From NCBI RefSeq assembly GCF_013035315.1, contig NZ_WQHP01000003.1, positions 427,856-491,855 on the forward strand: a DNA stretch of 64,000 nucleotides, in the 5' to 3' direction. Source of the stretch: Ruegeria arenilitoris (GTDB lineage Bacteria > Pseudomonadota > Alphaproteobacteria > Rhodobacterales > Rhodobacteraceae). Position numbers and translations under genes: made by a program. Below are positions 51,556 to 59,189 of the stretch, in pieces (the first letter of the stretch is position 1; each line of letters opens with the position of its first letter). The notes below the pieces were generated by a model. That model had not been told where the DNA came from. It made no database searches and saw only the letters and a list, made by a program, of their open reading frames with translations.

Positions 51556-52131
51556 CTAGGCCTCCGCACTGATCTGCGTGCTGCGTGGCAGGGCTGCCAC
51601 TTGGTCGCCGCAGGTAAAAAAGAAGTCACACCCCAACGGGTACAACGCCGCGTTGGCCTGTAGCGCCGGGATATCCGGCAAGGACAAGTGCGCAGTGTCC
51701 TTGATCCCCGGCCCCCGCAATTGCGCCCCGGCTTGTTGCAAAACATCGCATTCAACGATCAGCGTCGCCGACCGGTCGGGGTATTCCGAGGTGCCAATAC
51801 GGTATGCGCCGAGTGGCCCCAGCTCGGACCAGGTGCCAACTGCAAAATCAGCTTCGGACGCTGCCGAAAGCTGCGCGCCGGTGTGAAAGCTCAGCCATTC
51901 ACGCACCGCCTCTGTGTTGGCAGCGCCAGCCAGGTGAACTTTGGTATCCGGATCGCACAACGTCAGCAGCAGCGTTCCTGCTGCAACTGACAAGGGTTGC
52001 GGCGCTTCGCCCCCGGCCAATGTGCGTATTTCACCGGGTCGGGCCATAACGGTCATTGCGGCGCGAAATGCGTGAGCCGCCTGAACCGGAGCGTTTTGGA
52101 ACCCGCCCGAAAACTGGGATTGTGCGGTCAT
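51556..52131 (-). CDS. phnH: C-P lyase core subunit PhnH
   Basis: A 191-residue PLP-transferase-fold subunit without PLP chemistry, part of the PhnGHIJ core. Recognisable are SGGFQNAPVQAAHAFRAAMT, MARPGEIRTLAGG, GTLLLTLCDPDTKVHL and LGCDFFFTCGDQVAALPRST. ATG 52131 overlaps the phnG stop (TGATG). Confidence 0.94.
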   Translation of the reverse strand: MTAQSQFSGGFQNAPVQAAHAFRAAMTVMARPGEIRTLAGGEAPQPLSVAAGTLLLTLCDPDTKVHLAGAANTEAVREWLSFHTGAQLSAASEADFAVGTWSELGPLGAYRIGTSEYPDRSATLIVECDVLQQAGAQLRGPGIKDTAHLSLPDIPALQANAALYPLGCDFFFTCGDQVAALPRSTQISAEA

Positions 52132-52589
52132 CAATCCTCTCCCCGAACCATGGTGAAGAACTCGACCTTAGTGGCCGCAGCTTTGGCGGCACGGTCCGTT
52201 TTTTCGGTCAGCATCTGTTCTTTGAGCGGCGCGATCACTTGATCACGCACCGCTTCTGCTGCCGACGTCTGCATGAGCGCATCTATCAACGCCGCAGCCT
52301 CTGCCTTGGATTTGGACCGGCCCTGCACATAGCTGTGCCCAACCGTTCCGTCCTCAAGCACCAGAGAACAGCGGGTAACTGTCATTTCGCCCAGGTTGAA
52401 CGGAGCGCCCGTGCCACCGGTCCGCCCACGCACCATCACGCCGCCGACTTCGGGATTGCGCAGCCACTCAAAGCCAGGCTGCGCTTCGTACCGGGCCCAA
52501 AGCGCCATCAAATCACCCTCTGGCGCACGCGCCAAAAGCCCCATCCAATTCTGCCGCGCCGCGGTGGAAATATTTGTGTGTTCTGCCAT
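52131..52589 (-). CDS. phnG: C-P lyase core subunit PhnG
   Basis: A 152-residue subunit, first gene of the leftward C-P lyase operon. It has ARQNWMGLLARAPEGDLMAL, VMVRGRTGGTGAPFNLGEMT, TRCSLVLEDGTVGHSYVQGR and SKSKAEAAALIDALMQ, all typical. ATG 52589 follows AAGAGG. The promoter and operator lie directly upstream at 52608-52665. Confidence 0.94.
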   Translation of the reverse strand: MAEHTNISTAARQNWMGLLARAPEGDLMALWARYEAQPGFEWLRNPEVGGVMVRGRTGGTGAPFNLGEMTVTRCSLVLEDGTVGHSYVQGRSKSKAEAAALIDALMQTSAAEAVRDQVIAPLKEQMLTEKTDRAAKAAATKVEFFTMVRGED

Positions 52590-52607
52590 CAAAGCCTCTT
52601 GGCCGGG

Positions 52608-52636
52608 TTGTCTACTTTAACTATACAACTAGACAA
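52608..52636. promoter_or_regulatory. PhnF-type operator
   Basis: Three copies of the octamer TTGT(C/A)TA(G/C): TTGTCTAC on the plus strand at 52608-52615, and TTGTCTAG (52636-52629) with TTGTATAG (52628-52621) in tandem on the minus strand. The outer copies form the dyad TTGTCTA-N15-TAGACAA. The site lies between phnG and divergent phnF, just downstream of the predicted phnG -10 box, so a bound GntR-family dimer would block transcription start. Confidence 0.6.
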
Positions 52637-52665
52637 ATATTACACCCCAACGCGGTGACTCGCAA
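52637..52665 (-). promoter_or_regulatory. Predicted phnG promoter
   Basis: Reading leftward, TTGCGA (52665-52660) and TAATAT (52642-52637) are separated by 17 bases, a good sigma-70 spacing. The predicted transcription start falls inside the repeated TTGT(C/A)TA operator, and the phnG start codon is about 45 bp downstream of the -10 box. Confidence 0.55.
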
Positions 52666-52692
52666 TCCGCATACCTGTGAAGTTTTGATGAC

Positions 52693-53403
52693 ATGAAAAA
52701 AACACCCGTCTGGAAGGGCATCGCGCTAAGCCTAACATCGGACATCGCCGAAGGCCGGTACACGACCGGAGATCGCCTGCCGACCGAGGCACAGTTGGCG
52801 GCCAAACACGGGGTTAACCGACACACAGTTCGGCGCGCCCTGTCTGATCTGGCCGAACAGGGTTTGGTCCATGCCAGACGAGGAGCCGGAGTTTTCGTGG
52901 CTGCTCAACCGACTGATTACGCAATCGGCAAACGCGTCCGGTATCACAAGAGTATCTCAGCCAGCGGCAAGATTCCCGGAAAGAAGATTCTGACCCTGAC
53001 GACCCGCGCGGCAGATCAAGCCGAAGCTGAGGCGCTGCAGATCAATACAGGCGATCAGGTGCATGTCTATGACGGGTTGTCTTTGGCGGACGGGCAGCCC
53101 ATTGGCCTGTTTCAAAGTGTTTTTCCAGCGGCTCGCCTGCCAGAAATCCTTGACGCTTTGTCGGACACCCAATCTGTAACCAAAGCTCTGCAGCGATGCG
53201 GAGTAGAGGATTACACACGTGTTTCAACACGCCTGACCGCGCGCGCGGCAACCGCGACCCAAGCGCTGCACCTACGAATAACCGAAGGCGCACCGGTGTT
53301 GTTTTCCGTAGGCATAAACGCTGACCCGGACGGACTGCCCGTCGAGTTTGGACGGACTGTCTTTGCCGGCGACCGTGTGACGTTGACCCTGAACGAAGAC
53401 TAA
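52693..53403 (+). CDS. phnF: Phosphonate operon GntR regulator PhnF
   Basis: A 236-residue GntR/HutC-family repressor. The winged helix (about 1-72: IAEGRYTTGDRLPTEAQLAA, then HGVNRHTVRRALSDLAEQGL) is followed by a UTRA ligand domain (about 90-232, with IGKRVRYHKSISASGKIPG and EGAPVLFSVGINADPDGLPV). It is divergent from phnG and next to the repeated operator, so it probably represses both directions. Effector unknown, presumably a phosphonate or a C-P lyase intermediate. Confidence 0.92.
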   Translation: MKKTPVWKGIALSLTSDIAEGRYTTGDRLPTEAQLAAKHGVNRHTVRRALSDLAEQGLVHARRGAGVFVAAQPTDYAIGKRVRYHKSISASGKIPGKKILTLTTRAADQAEAEALQINTGDQVHVYDGLSLADGQPIGLFQSVFPAARLPEILDALSDTQSVTKALQRCGVEDYTRVSTRLTARAATATQALHLRITEGAPVLFSVGINADPDGLPVEFGRTVFAGDRVTLTLNED

Positions 53404-53430
53404 GTGACAGGACCCCTCCCGCCCGTCTTC

Positions 53431-53524
53431 GACCTCCTGACGGAGGTCTCATCCCGTTGGGCGTAGCGCCGCGCACAGCGCGGCGCCGGGCCCAAGGTCG
53501 CCAGACCGTATCGGCAAAGCCGAT
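53431..53524. repeat. Block of three consecutive hairpins
   Basis: Three perfect inverted repeats in under 100 bp: GACCTCC-TGAC-GGAGGTC (53431-53448); TTGGGC (53457-53462) enclosing GCGCCGCGC-ACA-GCGCGGCGC and closing with GCCCAA (53490-53495); and ATCGGC-AAA-GCCGAT (53510-53524). It fills the gap between the convergent phnF and hexapeptide transferase genes and may end both transcripts. Its modular order resembles, in reverse complement, the block at 35583-35655, so it may be a dispersed palindromic element. Confidence 0.55.
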
Positions 53525-53561
53525 GCGGACGCGGGCGCGGGAGATCTAGCTGGCCTACCGC

Positions 53562-54182
53562 TCAGGCTGTTTCGTATTTTTCCAGAAACGCCTCAGCAGA
53601 TAGCGCACGAAAATCCGGCAGAGCAGCTCGCAATCGGGCATTGTCCCATTCCCACCAAGCCAATTCTATCATGCGCTCGGCTACCCCGGGTGAATATCGG
53701 TCACGGATGGGTGCAGCTGTCACACCGCCGACAATGGTATAAGGCGCAACATCTTTGATGACGATCGCACCCGAAGTGATCACTGCGCCGTGGCCAATGG
53801 TGACTTCGGGCTTGATGATCGCCGCATGTCCGATCCATGTGTCGTGGCCGATCACAATCACGCGGCTTGCGCGATGTTCGAACCATTCGGCATCGTCCTC
53901 GGCGTCGTCCCAGTAATCCGCCGAGCGGTACAGAAAATGGTGCAGCGAAGCCTTCTCCATCGGATGATCCGTTGCACCAATCCGCGAGAAGCTTGCTATG
54001 TTGGCGAATTTTCCGATCCGGGCATTCGCAATGTCACAGGTCCGGTCGCAATAGGTATAGTCCCCGAACTCTGAATTCGCCACACGTGTTCCCGCACCGA
54101 TTTCAACGAATGCACCAAACGAACTATTGGTGATGCTGCAATCAGGATGAATAAACGGCTGATCGGAGCGCAGTCGTGGCAT
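53562..54182 (-). CDS. Phosphonate metabolism hexapeptide-repeat transferase
   Basis: A 206-residue left-handed beta-helix acyltransferase of the type found in phn regions (a family separate from the GNAT protein PhnO). Hexapeptide repeats run through GAFVEIGAGTRVANSEFGDY and ANARIGKFANIASFSRIGA; the catalytic-type histidine lies in GHDTWIGHAAIIKPEVTIGH. It is the last gene after phnC-D-E1-E2, 24 bp downstream of phnE2. Acylation of an aminoalkylphosphonate is plausible but unproven. Confidence 0.88.
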   Translation of the reverse strand: MPRLRSDQPFIHPDCSITNSSFGAFVEIGAGTRVANSEFGDYTYCDRTCDIANARIGKFANIASFSRIGATDHPMEKASLHHFLYRSADYWDDAEDDAEWFEHRASRVIVIGHDTWIGHAAIIKPEVTIGHGAVITSGAIVIKDVAPYTIVGGVTAAPIRDRYSPGVAERMIELAWWEWDNARLRAALPDFRALSAEAFLEKYETA

Positions 54183-54206
54183 GGTCTTTATGTCCTTAAT
54201 CCGGGG

Positions 54207-55574
54207 TCAGGGCAGCGGGAAGGGTTTGGCCTTAGAATCCTTGGCCTTCCGCTTTTTGCCGGTTTCGCCCTGGATCAGTCGACGACGCAGCCAGCCCGAA
54301 AACCAATCCATCAGCATGACCATCAGGATAATCAGGACAATGTAATAAGCGACCTCTTCCCAATCCTTCTGAGTGATGATCGCCTGCGTCAGCAGCAGCC
54401 CGATACCACCGCCCGTGATCGCACCAATCACCGTGGCGCTGCGGGTGTTGGATTCAAGGAAGTAAAGCAGCTGGCTCAGCAACACTGGCGTCACTTGCGG
54501 GATCACGCCAAAGCGATAGCGCTGTGGTGCATTCGCGCCTGTGGACTGCACCCCTTCGATCTGCTTTTGGTCCACGTTTTCCAGCGCTTCCGAGAAAATC
54601 TTTCCGAAAGTGCCTGTATCGGTCACCAGCATGGCCAGCGCGCCCGTCAGTGGCCCTGGTCCGAATGCGCGTGCCAGAATAACTGTCCAGATCAGCGCAT
54701 CCACGCCCCGCACAAAGTCAAAGATGCGACGTGTGGCAAACCTGAGCGACCTTAGAGGGTTGAAATTGCGAGCGGCGAGGAATGCCAGCGGCAGGGCCAC
54801 CATCGCGGCACCAAATGTTCCAAGGAACGCCATCAAGATCGTCTCGAAAATCGCCCATGCAACGTCCTGGTGCCGCCACATCTTGTTGGTCCAGAAATCG
54901 TTGAAAATCTCTCCAGCCTCACCTTGGGCGGCCAACCCGGCCAACTCAGTGAAGGACTTGCCATAGTAGGGGCTATCGAGTGTGAACCAGAACAGCTCCC
55001 AGCCGTTGAAATAGCGGAACACCTCGGAACGGTTGCGGGTTACCGTCAGGCGGCCAGCGTCGGTTGTGATCGCCATCCGGTTCTTTGAGACATTGATCCA
55101 ATCTGGCACATCTCCGGCCGGTAGTTCAGCCTGAACGCCTGCTGAACGGGTGGGTGTCGCACGGACTGTGCCGTAACCCGGGATATCGTATTCTACAGTC
55201 TTGGGGCCAAAGCGCACAATGTGACCGTCTTCCAGATCAATGACCGTGGTTTCCCCGAGGCTCACCCACTCCGGGGCCTGACCTTCGGGATAGCGACCTT
55301 TGCGTTCACCCTCGATGGCGGCCGAAACTTCCCCGGTGCGGTTGTCGCGCTCGATATGGGTTTTGTAGCTGTAGCTGTCCGCAACCAGCGTCTTGCCGTT
55401 TTGCCAGTTTGCGCGCTCGGCCAGTCCGGGCACGTCGAAGGCAAAAAACACATAGACCAGATAGGCCAGAACCAGCGCGGGCAGCCCAAAATTGGTCAGC
55501 CGTTTGCGGTTGAACTGACGGTCAGCCTCGGCCTTCAGCTCATCAATAGACAGGTCGGTGGCGAAGGTGCTCAT
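54207..55574 (-). CDS. phnE: Phosphonate ABC transporter permease PhnE2, with large periplasmic domain
   Basis: A 455-residue permease, far longer than the 260-290 residues usual for PhnE. Span 1 (LTNFGLPALVLAYLVYVFFA, about 26-45) is followed by about 190 residues of probable periplasmic domain (rich in turns, with RYPEGQAPEWVSLGETTVID and TTDAGRLTVTRNRSEVFRYF). Then comes the permease core from about 240, with the coupling loop VQSTGANAPQRYRFGVIPQV. The C-terminal tail is basic. The start overlaps the phnE1 stop. Confidence 0.9.
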   Translation of the reverse strand: MSTFATDLSIDELKAEADRQFNRKRLTNFGLPALVLAYLVYVFFAFDVPGLAERANWQNGKTLVADSYSYKTHIERDNRTGEVSAAIEGERKGRYPEGQAPEWVSLGETTVIDLEDGHIVRFGPKTVEYDIPGYGTVRATPTRSAGVQAELPAGDVPDWINVSKNRMAITTDAGRLTVTRNRSEVFRYFNGWELFWFTLDSPYYGKSFTELAGLAAQGEAGEIFNDFWTNKMWRHQDVAWAIFETILMAFLGTFGAAMVALPLAFLAARNFNPLRSLRFATRRIFDFVRGVDALIWTVILARAFGPGPLTGALAMLVTDTGTFGKIFSEALENVDQKQIEGVQSTGANAPQRYRFGVIPQVTPVLLSQLLYFLESNTRSATVIGAITGGGIGLLLTQAIITQKDWEEVAYYIVLIILMVMLMDWFSGWLRRRLIQGETGKKRKAKDSKAKPFPLP

Positions 55575-56452
55575 GCCCGCGCTCCTTTTTCGGAACCGTG
55601 GGTCAGACGCTCACGCAGAAGACCCGAGATTTGATCGACGACAACGATTGTCACGAACAACAGAAGGAAGATCGCGGCGGCCTCGTCATACCGTCCCTGC
55701 CCCCAGGACATCGAATTCCGAAGCTCGTAACCCAGACCACCCGCGCCGACGAAACCCAGAATGGCCGAGGCGCGGATGTTGATTTCGAACCGCAACAGCG
55801 CATAGCTGACATAGTTCGGACCAACCTGCGGGATGACGCCCAGATACATCCGTTGCGACCAGTTTGCGCCCACCGAGTGCAACCCCTCGACCGGTTTCAG
55901 CGAGGCGTTCTCATTCACCTCGGAAAACAGTTTGCCCAGCGCGCCTGCCGTATGGATGGCGATGGCGATCATCGCGGGAACCGGACCACCGCCCAGAACA
56001 AAGATCAGCACCAGAGCGATCACGATTTCCGGCACCGCGCGGCAGATATCCGCGATGCGGCGGAACAGCGGGATCAGCGACGGCCACAGCGCCATGCCGC
56101 GGGTCGACATCAGCGCAAGGAACGTGCCCGCAATCGTCCCGATCAGGGTCGAGGCCGCGGCGATGTTGATGGTCTCAACCAGCGCGGGGAAGAACTTGAC
56201 CAGATTGGCGGGCAATAGGTCGATCTTTTCCCACGCTTCGGACAACACCTCGGCCGGGTAGTCAAAGATCCTGTGCCACCCATCGGAAAAGCTGCCCGCG
56301 TTGCGGCTGTCGGCAGTGCGGAACCCGGCGGCCATCAGGGCCACGAATACGATCAGAAGGATACCACCATAGACCCGCTTGCGTCGTGTCATCTCGGTAT
56401 AGTCGGACCGGATCTGGTCGACGCTGGGGGACCCTGCGGTCAGGTCTGTCAT
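55571..56452 (-). CDS. phnE: Phosphonate ABC transporter permease PhnE1
   Basis: A 293-residue permease with an N-terminal span (VYGGILLIVFVALMAAGF) and a five-span BPD core containing IADICRAVPEIVIALVLIFV and the coupling loop LHSVGANWSQRMYLGVIPQV. The start at 56452 follows AGGAGCATTCC; the longer in-frame reading has no support. It pairs with PhnE2 as the heterodimeric channel for the PhnC ATPase. Confidence 0.93.
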   Translation of the reverse strand: MTDLTAGSPSVDQIRSDYTEMTRRKRVYGGILLIVFVALMAAGFRTADSRNAGSFSDGWHRIFDYPAEVLSEAWEKIDLLPANLVKFFPALVETINIAAASTLIGTIAGTFLALMSTRGMALWPSLIPLFRRIADICRAVPEIVIALVLIFVLGGGPVPAMIAIAIHTAGALGKLFSEVNENASLKPVEGLHSVGANWSQRMYLGVIPQVGPNYVSYALLRFEINIRASAILGFVGAGGLGYELRNSMSWGQGRYDEAAAIFLLLFVTIVVVDQISGLLRERLTHGSEKGARA

Positions 56453-56519
56453 GGAATGCTCCTGAGTGGACAAACGGGGCCCGGTTTTCCACCGGACCCC
56501 GATCATTGGGTATGCAGGC

Positions 56520-57422
56520 TTAGTTGGACTTCAGCTTGCGCGCTTCGATGATGATTTCGTAGGCGTCATGCGTGATCGGTTCGAACGCGCGGGCCTCGCC
56601 GGCCGCAACGCCGTAGAAGCAATCGCGGTCCTTGTCAGCCAGACCAGCCATCAGGGCAGTCATCTTTTCCTTAATGTCCGCAGGCAGAGCTTTGCGCAGA
56701 ACAATGGGACCTTCCGGGATCGGCTCGGATTTCCAGATCTCGACCATGTCGTTCATGTCGACCAGACCGGCATCCACGGCACGGCGCAGCGCGCCCGACT
56801 GATAGCCGTCTTCCCAATCACCCAGACCGTCGGCCCAGGTCACGCCGCCGTCTACGTCGCCGTTGTTAACCGCAACGATGGTCTGCTCGTGACCCCCGGT
56901 GAATTTCACTTCGCCGAAATAGTCACCCGAGTCCATGGTTGCACCGGTGGCCTGCGGGATTTCGATCGACGGGATCAGGTAGCCCGAGGTCGAGTTTGGA
57001 TCGCCGAAGCCAAAGGTCTTGCCCTTCATGTCTTCCAGCGAGGTGATGCCGCTGTCCTTGCGGGCAAAACCGATCGAGTAGTAACCGTAGCCGCCATCGG
57101 TGTTGACTTTGACCAGTACCGGCTCAACCGCTTCGGCGTCGCTCAGATAGGTTTTGGCATAGCTCGATGCGCCCAGCCACGCCATGTCGATGGTGCCGCC
57201 CAGCAGGCCCTGGATCACGCCGTCATAGTCCGCAGGGGCAAACAGCTTGGTTTCAACGCCCAGTGCTTCTTGGGTGTATTCGCGAAGGCATTCGTTGTTG
57301 TTCAGGCGGTCTTGAGCGTTCTCGCCGCCCAGAATACCAATACGGAATTCGTTGATTTCCTGAGCCATGGCCGGTGCAGCCAATGCAGTTGTGCCCACCA
57401 GGGCAGCAATCAGTTTTTTCAT
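56520..57422 (-). CDS. phnD: Phosphonate-binding periplasmic protein PhnD
   Basis: A 300-residue binding protein. A Sec signal peptide (MKKLIAALVGTTALAAPAMA, residues 1-20) precedes the mature start QEINEFRIGILGGENAQDR. Ligand-contact segments typical of PhnD are DMAWLGASSYAK, FGFGDPNSTSGYLIPSIE and NNGDVDGGVTWADGL. GGAGAGAG lies ahead of the ATG. A hairpin in the 65-bp gap after phnC may favour expression of this protein over the ATPase. Confidence 0.95.
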   Translation of the reverse strand: MKKLIAALVGTTALAAPAMAQEINEFRIGILGGENAQDRLNNNECLREYTQEALGVETKLFAPADYDGVIQGLLGGTIDMAWLGASSYAKTYLSDAEAVEPVLVKVNTDGGYGYYSIGFARKDSGITSLEDMKGKTFGFGDPNSTSGYLIPSIEIPQATGATMDSGDYFGEVKFTGGHEQTIVAVNNGDVDGGVTWADGLGDWEDGYQSGALRRAVDAGLVDMNDMVEIWKSEPIPEGPIVLRKALPADIKEKMTALMAGLADKDRDCFYGVAAGEARAFEPITHDAYEIIIEARKLKSN

Positions 57423-57450
57423 CTGTCTCTCTCCGGGTTGATATGCCGGC

Positions 57451-57474
57451 CTTTCATCGGCCGGTCGATGAAAG
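57451..57474 (-). other. Intercistronic hairpin between phnC and phnD
   Basis: CTTTCATCG and CGATGAAAG form a perfect 9-bp stem around a six-base loop. An alternative stem, CCGGCC with GGCCGG, uses part of the same bases, so the two are mutually exclusive. In a leftward phnCDE transcript this lies between the ATPase and the binding-protein gene, where such structures often stabilise the downstream message or end a share of transcripts. Confidence 0.5.
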
Positions 57475-57487
57475 GGTTGAAACGGGC

Positions 57488-58309
57488 TTAGATGGTGGCC
57501 TCGGCTTCCATCAGCGCCTTCTGGGTCGCGTCCAGCGTTTCGATCTCGGTTGAGGTCGCCTCTTCCGAGAAGCTGGCATCGGCCCCATAGATTTCGCGGG
57601 CGACGCCCGTTGTCAGTTGTTCGGGCAGGCCGTCGAACACGATACGCCCATCGCGCATACCGACCACGCGGTCGCAATAGCGGCGCGCGGTGTCCAACGT
57701 GTGCAGGTTGGCGATGACGGTGCGACCGTCCTCTTCGTGGATGCGACGCAGCGCCTGCATCACGACCTGCGCGTTCATCGGGTCGAGCGAAGCAATGGGT
57801 TCGTCCGCCAGAATGATGCTGGGGTCCTGCATTAGGGCGCGTGCAATGGCGACACGCTGTTGCTGACCACCCGACAGGGCTTCGGCCCGTTTGGGCGCAT
57901 GCTCGGCGATGCCAAGGCGATCAAGAATATCGATCGCGCGGTGGATGTCTTCCATCGGGAACAGGTTGAACATGGTCGCCAGCGTCGAGTGGCGATTCAG
58001 TGTGCCGTGCAGCACGTTCGACACCACGTCCATGCGGGGCACAAGATTGAACTGCTGAAAGATCATCGCGCAATCGGCCTGCCATGCACGCTTGTCACGG
58101 CCCTTCAGCTTGGTGACATCGCGGCCCTCGAACAGAATTTCACCGTCGCTTGCGTCCGTCAGACGGTTGATCATCCGCAGCAGGGTCGACTTGCCCGCGC
58201 CCGACCGCCCGATGATGCCGATCATGCAAGGCTTGTCTACATCCAGCGTCGCTGCATCAACGGCTGCGTTATCGCCGAAGCGTTTGGTCAGTTTCTCAAT
58301 GCGCAGCAC
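57488..58309 (-). CDS. phnC: Phosphonate ABC transporter ATPase PhnC
   Basis: A 273-residue ATPase energising PhnE1/E2. Walker [13 protein letters not shown] (about residues 33-44), Q-loop [15 protein letters not shown], signature [14 protein letters not shown], Walker [15 protein letters not shown]. The start codon is GTG 58309, and its ribosome-binding site (GGGGGTGG) is partly inside the 3' arm of a perfect hairpin (58315-58336). First gene of the importer operon. Confidence 0.95.
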   Translation of the reverse strand: MLRIEKLTKRFGDNAAVDAATLDVDKPCMIGIIGRSGAGKSTLLRMINRLTDASDGEILFEGRDVTKLKGRDKRAWQADCAMIFQQFNLVPRMDVVSNVLHGTLNRHSTLATMFNLFPMEDIHRAIDILDRLGIAEHAPKRAEALSGGQQQRVAIARALMQDPSIILADEPIASLDPMNAQVVMQALRRIHEEDGRTVIANLHTLDTARRYCDRVVGMRDGRIVFDGLPEQLTTGVAREIYGADASFSEEATSTEIETLDATQKALMEAEATI

Positions 58310-58314
58310 GTGCC

Positions 58315-58336
58315 ACCCCCAATTCGTGTTGGGGGT
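58315..58336 (-). promoter_or_regulatory. Hairpin occluding the phnC ribosome-binding site
   Basis: In the phnC leader ACCCCCAA pairs perfectly with TTGGGGGT around a six-base loop, and the 3' arm contains the G-rich ribosome-binding site five bases before the GTG start. Formation of the stem would block initiation. No longer conserved riboswitch fold is recognisable upstream. Confidence 0.5.
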
Positions 58337-58474
58337 CAGCTACAGATGAGATTCAACGGCTGTGTGTCGATTGGGTGAAAGTTTTGTAAACGCCGCTACG
58401 GTCCAAGGGGCCTACCCTTCGGCACCTATCGCCGCTATATGCGGTGCCAACACGCTATCCATATGAGGCCAGCC

Positions 58475-59164
58475 ATGAGCTTTGACCGCAGTATCAAGAT
58501 CGCCCCGTCGATCCTGTCCGCCGATTTCGCCAATTTCGGGGCCGAGATTCAGGCCATTGAGGCCCAGGGGGCCGATTGGGTCCATGTCGATGTGATGGAT
58601 GGTCATTTCGTGCCGAACCTGACCTTTGGCCCGCCGGCTGTGAAGGCGTTCCGCCCGCATGTCAAAACGGTCATGGATGTGCATCTGATGATCACACCTG
58701 TTGACCCCTACATCCAGGCCTATGCGGATGCCGGAGCGGACATCCTGACCGCCCATGTCGAGGCCGGGCCGCACACGCACCGCACTCTGCAGGCCATTCG
58801 GGCCGCCGGGATGAAGGCTGGCGTTGCGTTGAACCCTGGCACTCCGGCTGAAGCAGTCGAACATCTGTTGGATTTGGCCGATCTGGTCTGCGTAATGACC
58901 GTGAACCCCGGCTTTGGTGGTCAGAAGTTCATCGACATGACTGATAAGGTCCGCAAACTGCGCGCGATGATCGGTGATCGTCCCGTTCACATCGAAATTG
59001 ACGGCGGCGTTGATCCCAAGACCGCACCACTGGTCGCGGCAGCAGGTGCGGACGTGTTGGTCGCCGGATCGGCCGTATTCAAGGGCGGCTCGGTCCAGAA
59101 CCCCGATGTCTACGGCCAGAACATCACTGCAGTGCGTAACGCTGCAGAATCAGCACTGGATTGA
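58475..59164 (+). CDS. rpe: Ribulose-phosphate 3-epimerase
   Basis: A 229-residue TIM-barrel enzyme interconverting ribulose 5-phosphate and xylulose 5-phosphate in the pentose phosphate and Calvin pathways. Catalytic and metal-binding segments are intact: KIAPSILSADFANFG, HVDVMDGHFVPNLTFGP, MDVHLMI, VMTVNPGFGGQKFI and EIDGGVDPKTAP. ATG 58475 follows GAGGCC; a start 12 codons upstream is less likely. It is divergent from phnC with a 165-bp spacer. Confidence 0.95.
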   Translation: MSFDRSIKIAPSILSADFANFGAEIQAIEAQGADWVHVDVMDGHFVPNLTFGPPAVKAFRPHVKTVMDVHLMITPVDPYIQAYADAGADILTAHVEAGPHTHRTLQAIRAAGMKAGVALNPGTPAEAVEHLLDLADLVCVMTVNPGFGGQKFIDMTDKVRKLRAMIGDRPVHIEIDGGVDPKTAPLVAAAGADVLVAGSAVFKGGSVQNPDVYGQNITAVRNAAESALD

Positions 59165-59189
59165 TGCGCACGCAAAGTAACGTGGCGCG

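Noticed and set aside
58370..58400. Possible Pho box ahead of phnC (CTTTCAC-CCAA-TCGACAC, reverse strand)
   Set aside because: Only the first half resembles CTGTCAT; the second half matches at three of seven positions. Too weak to call PhoB control.
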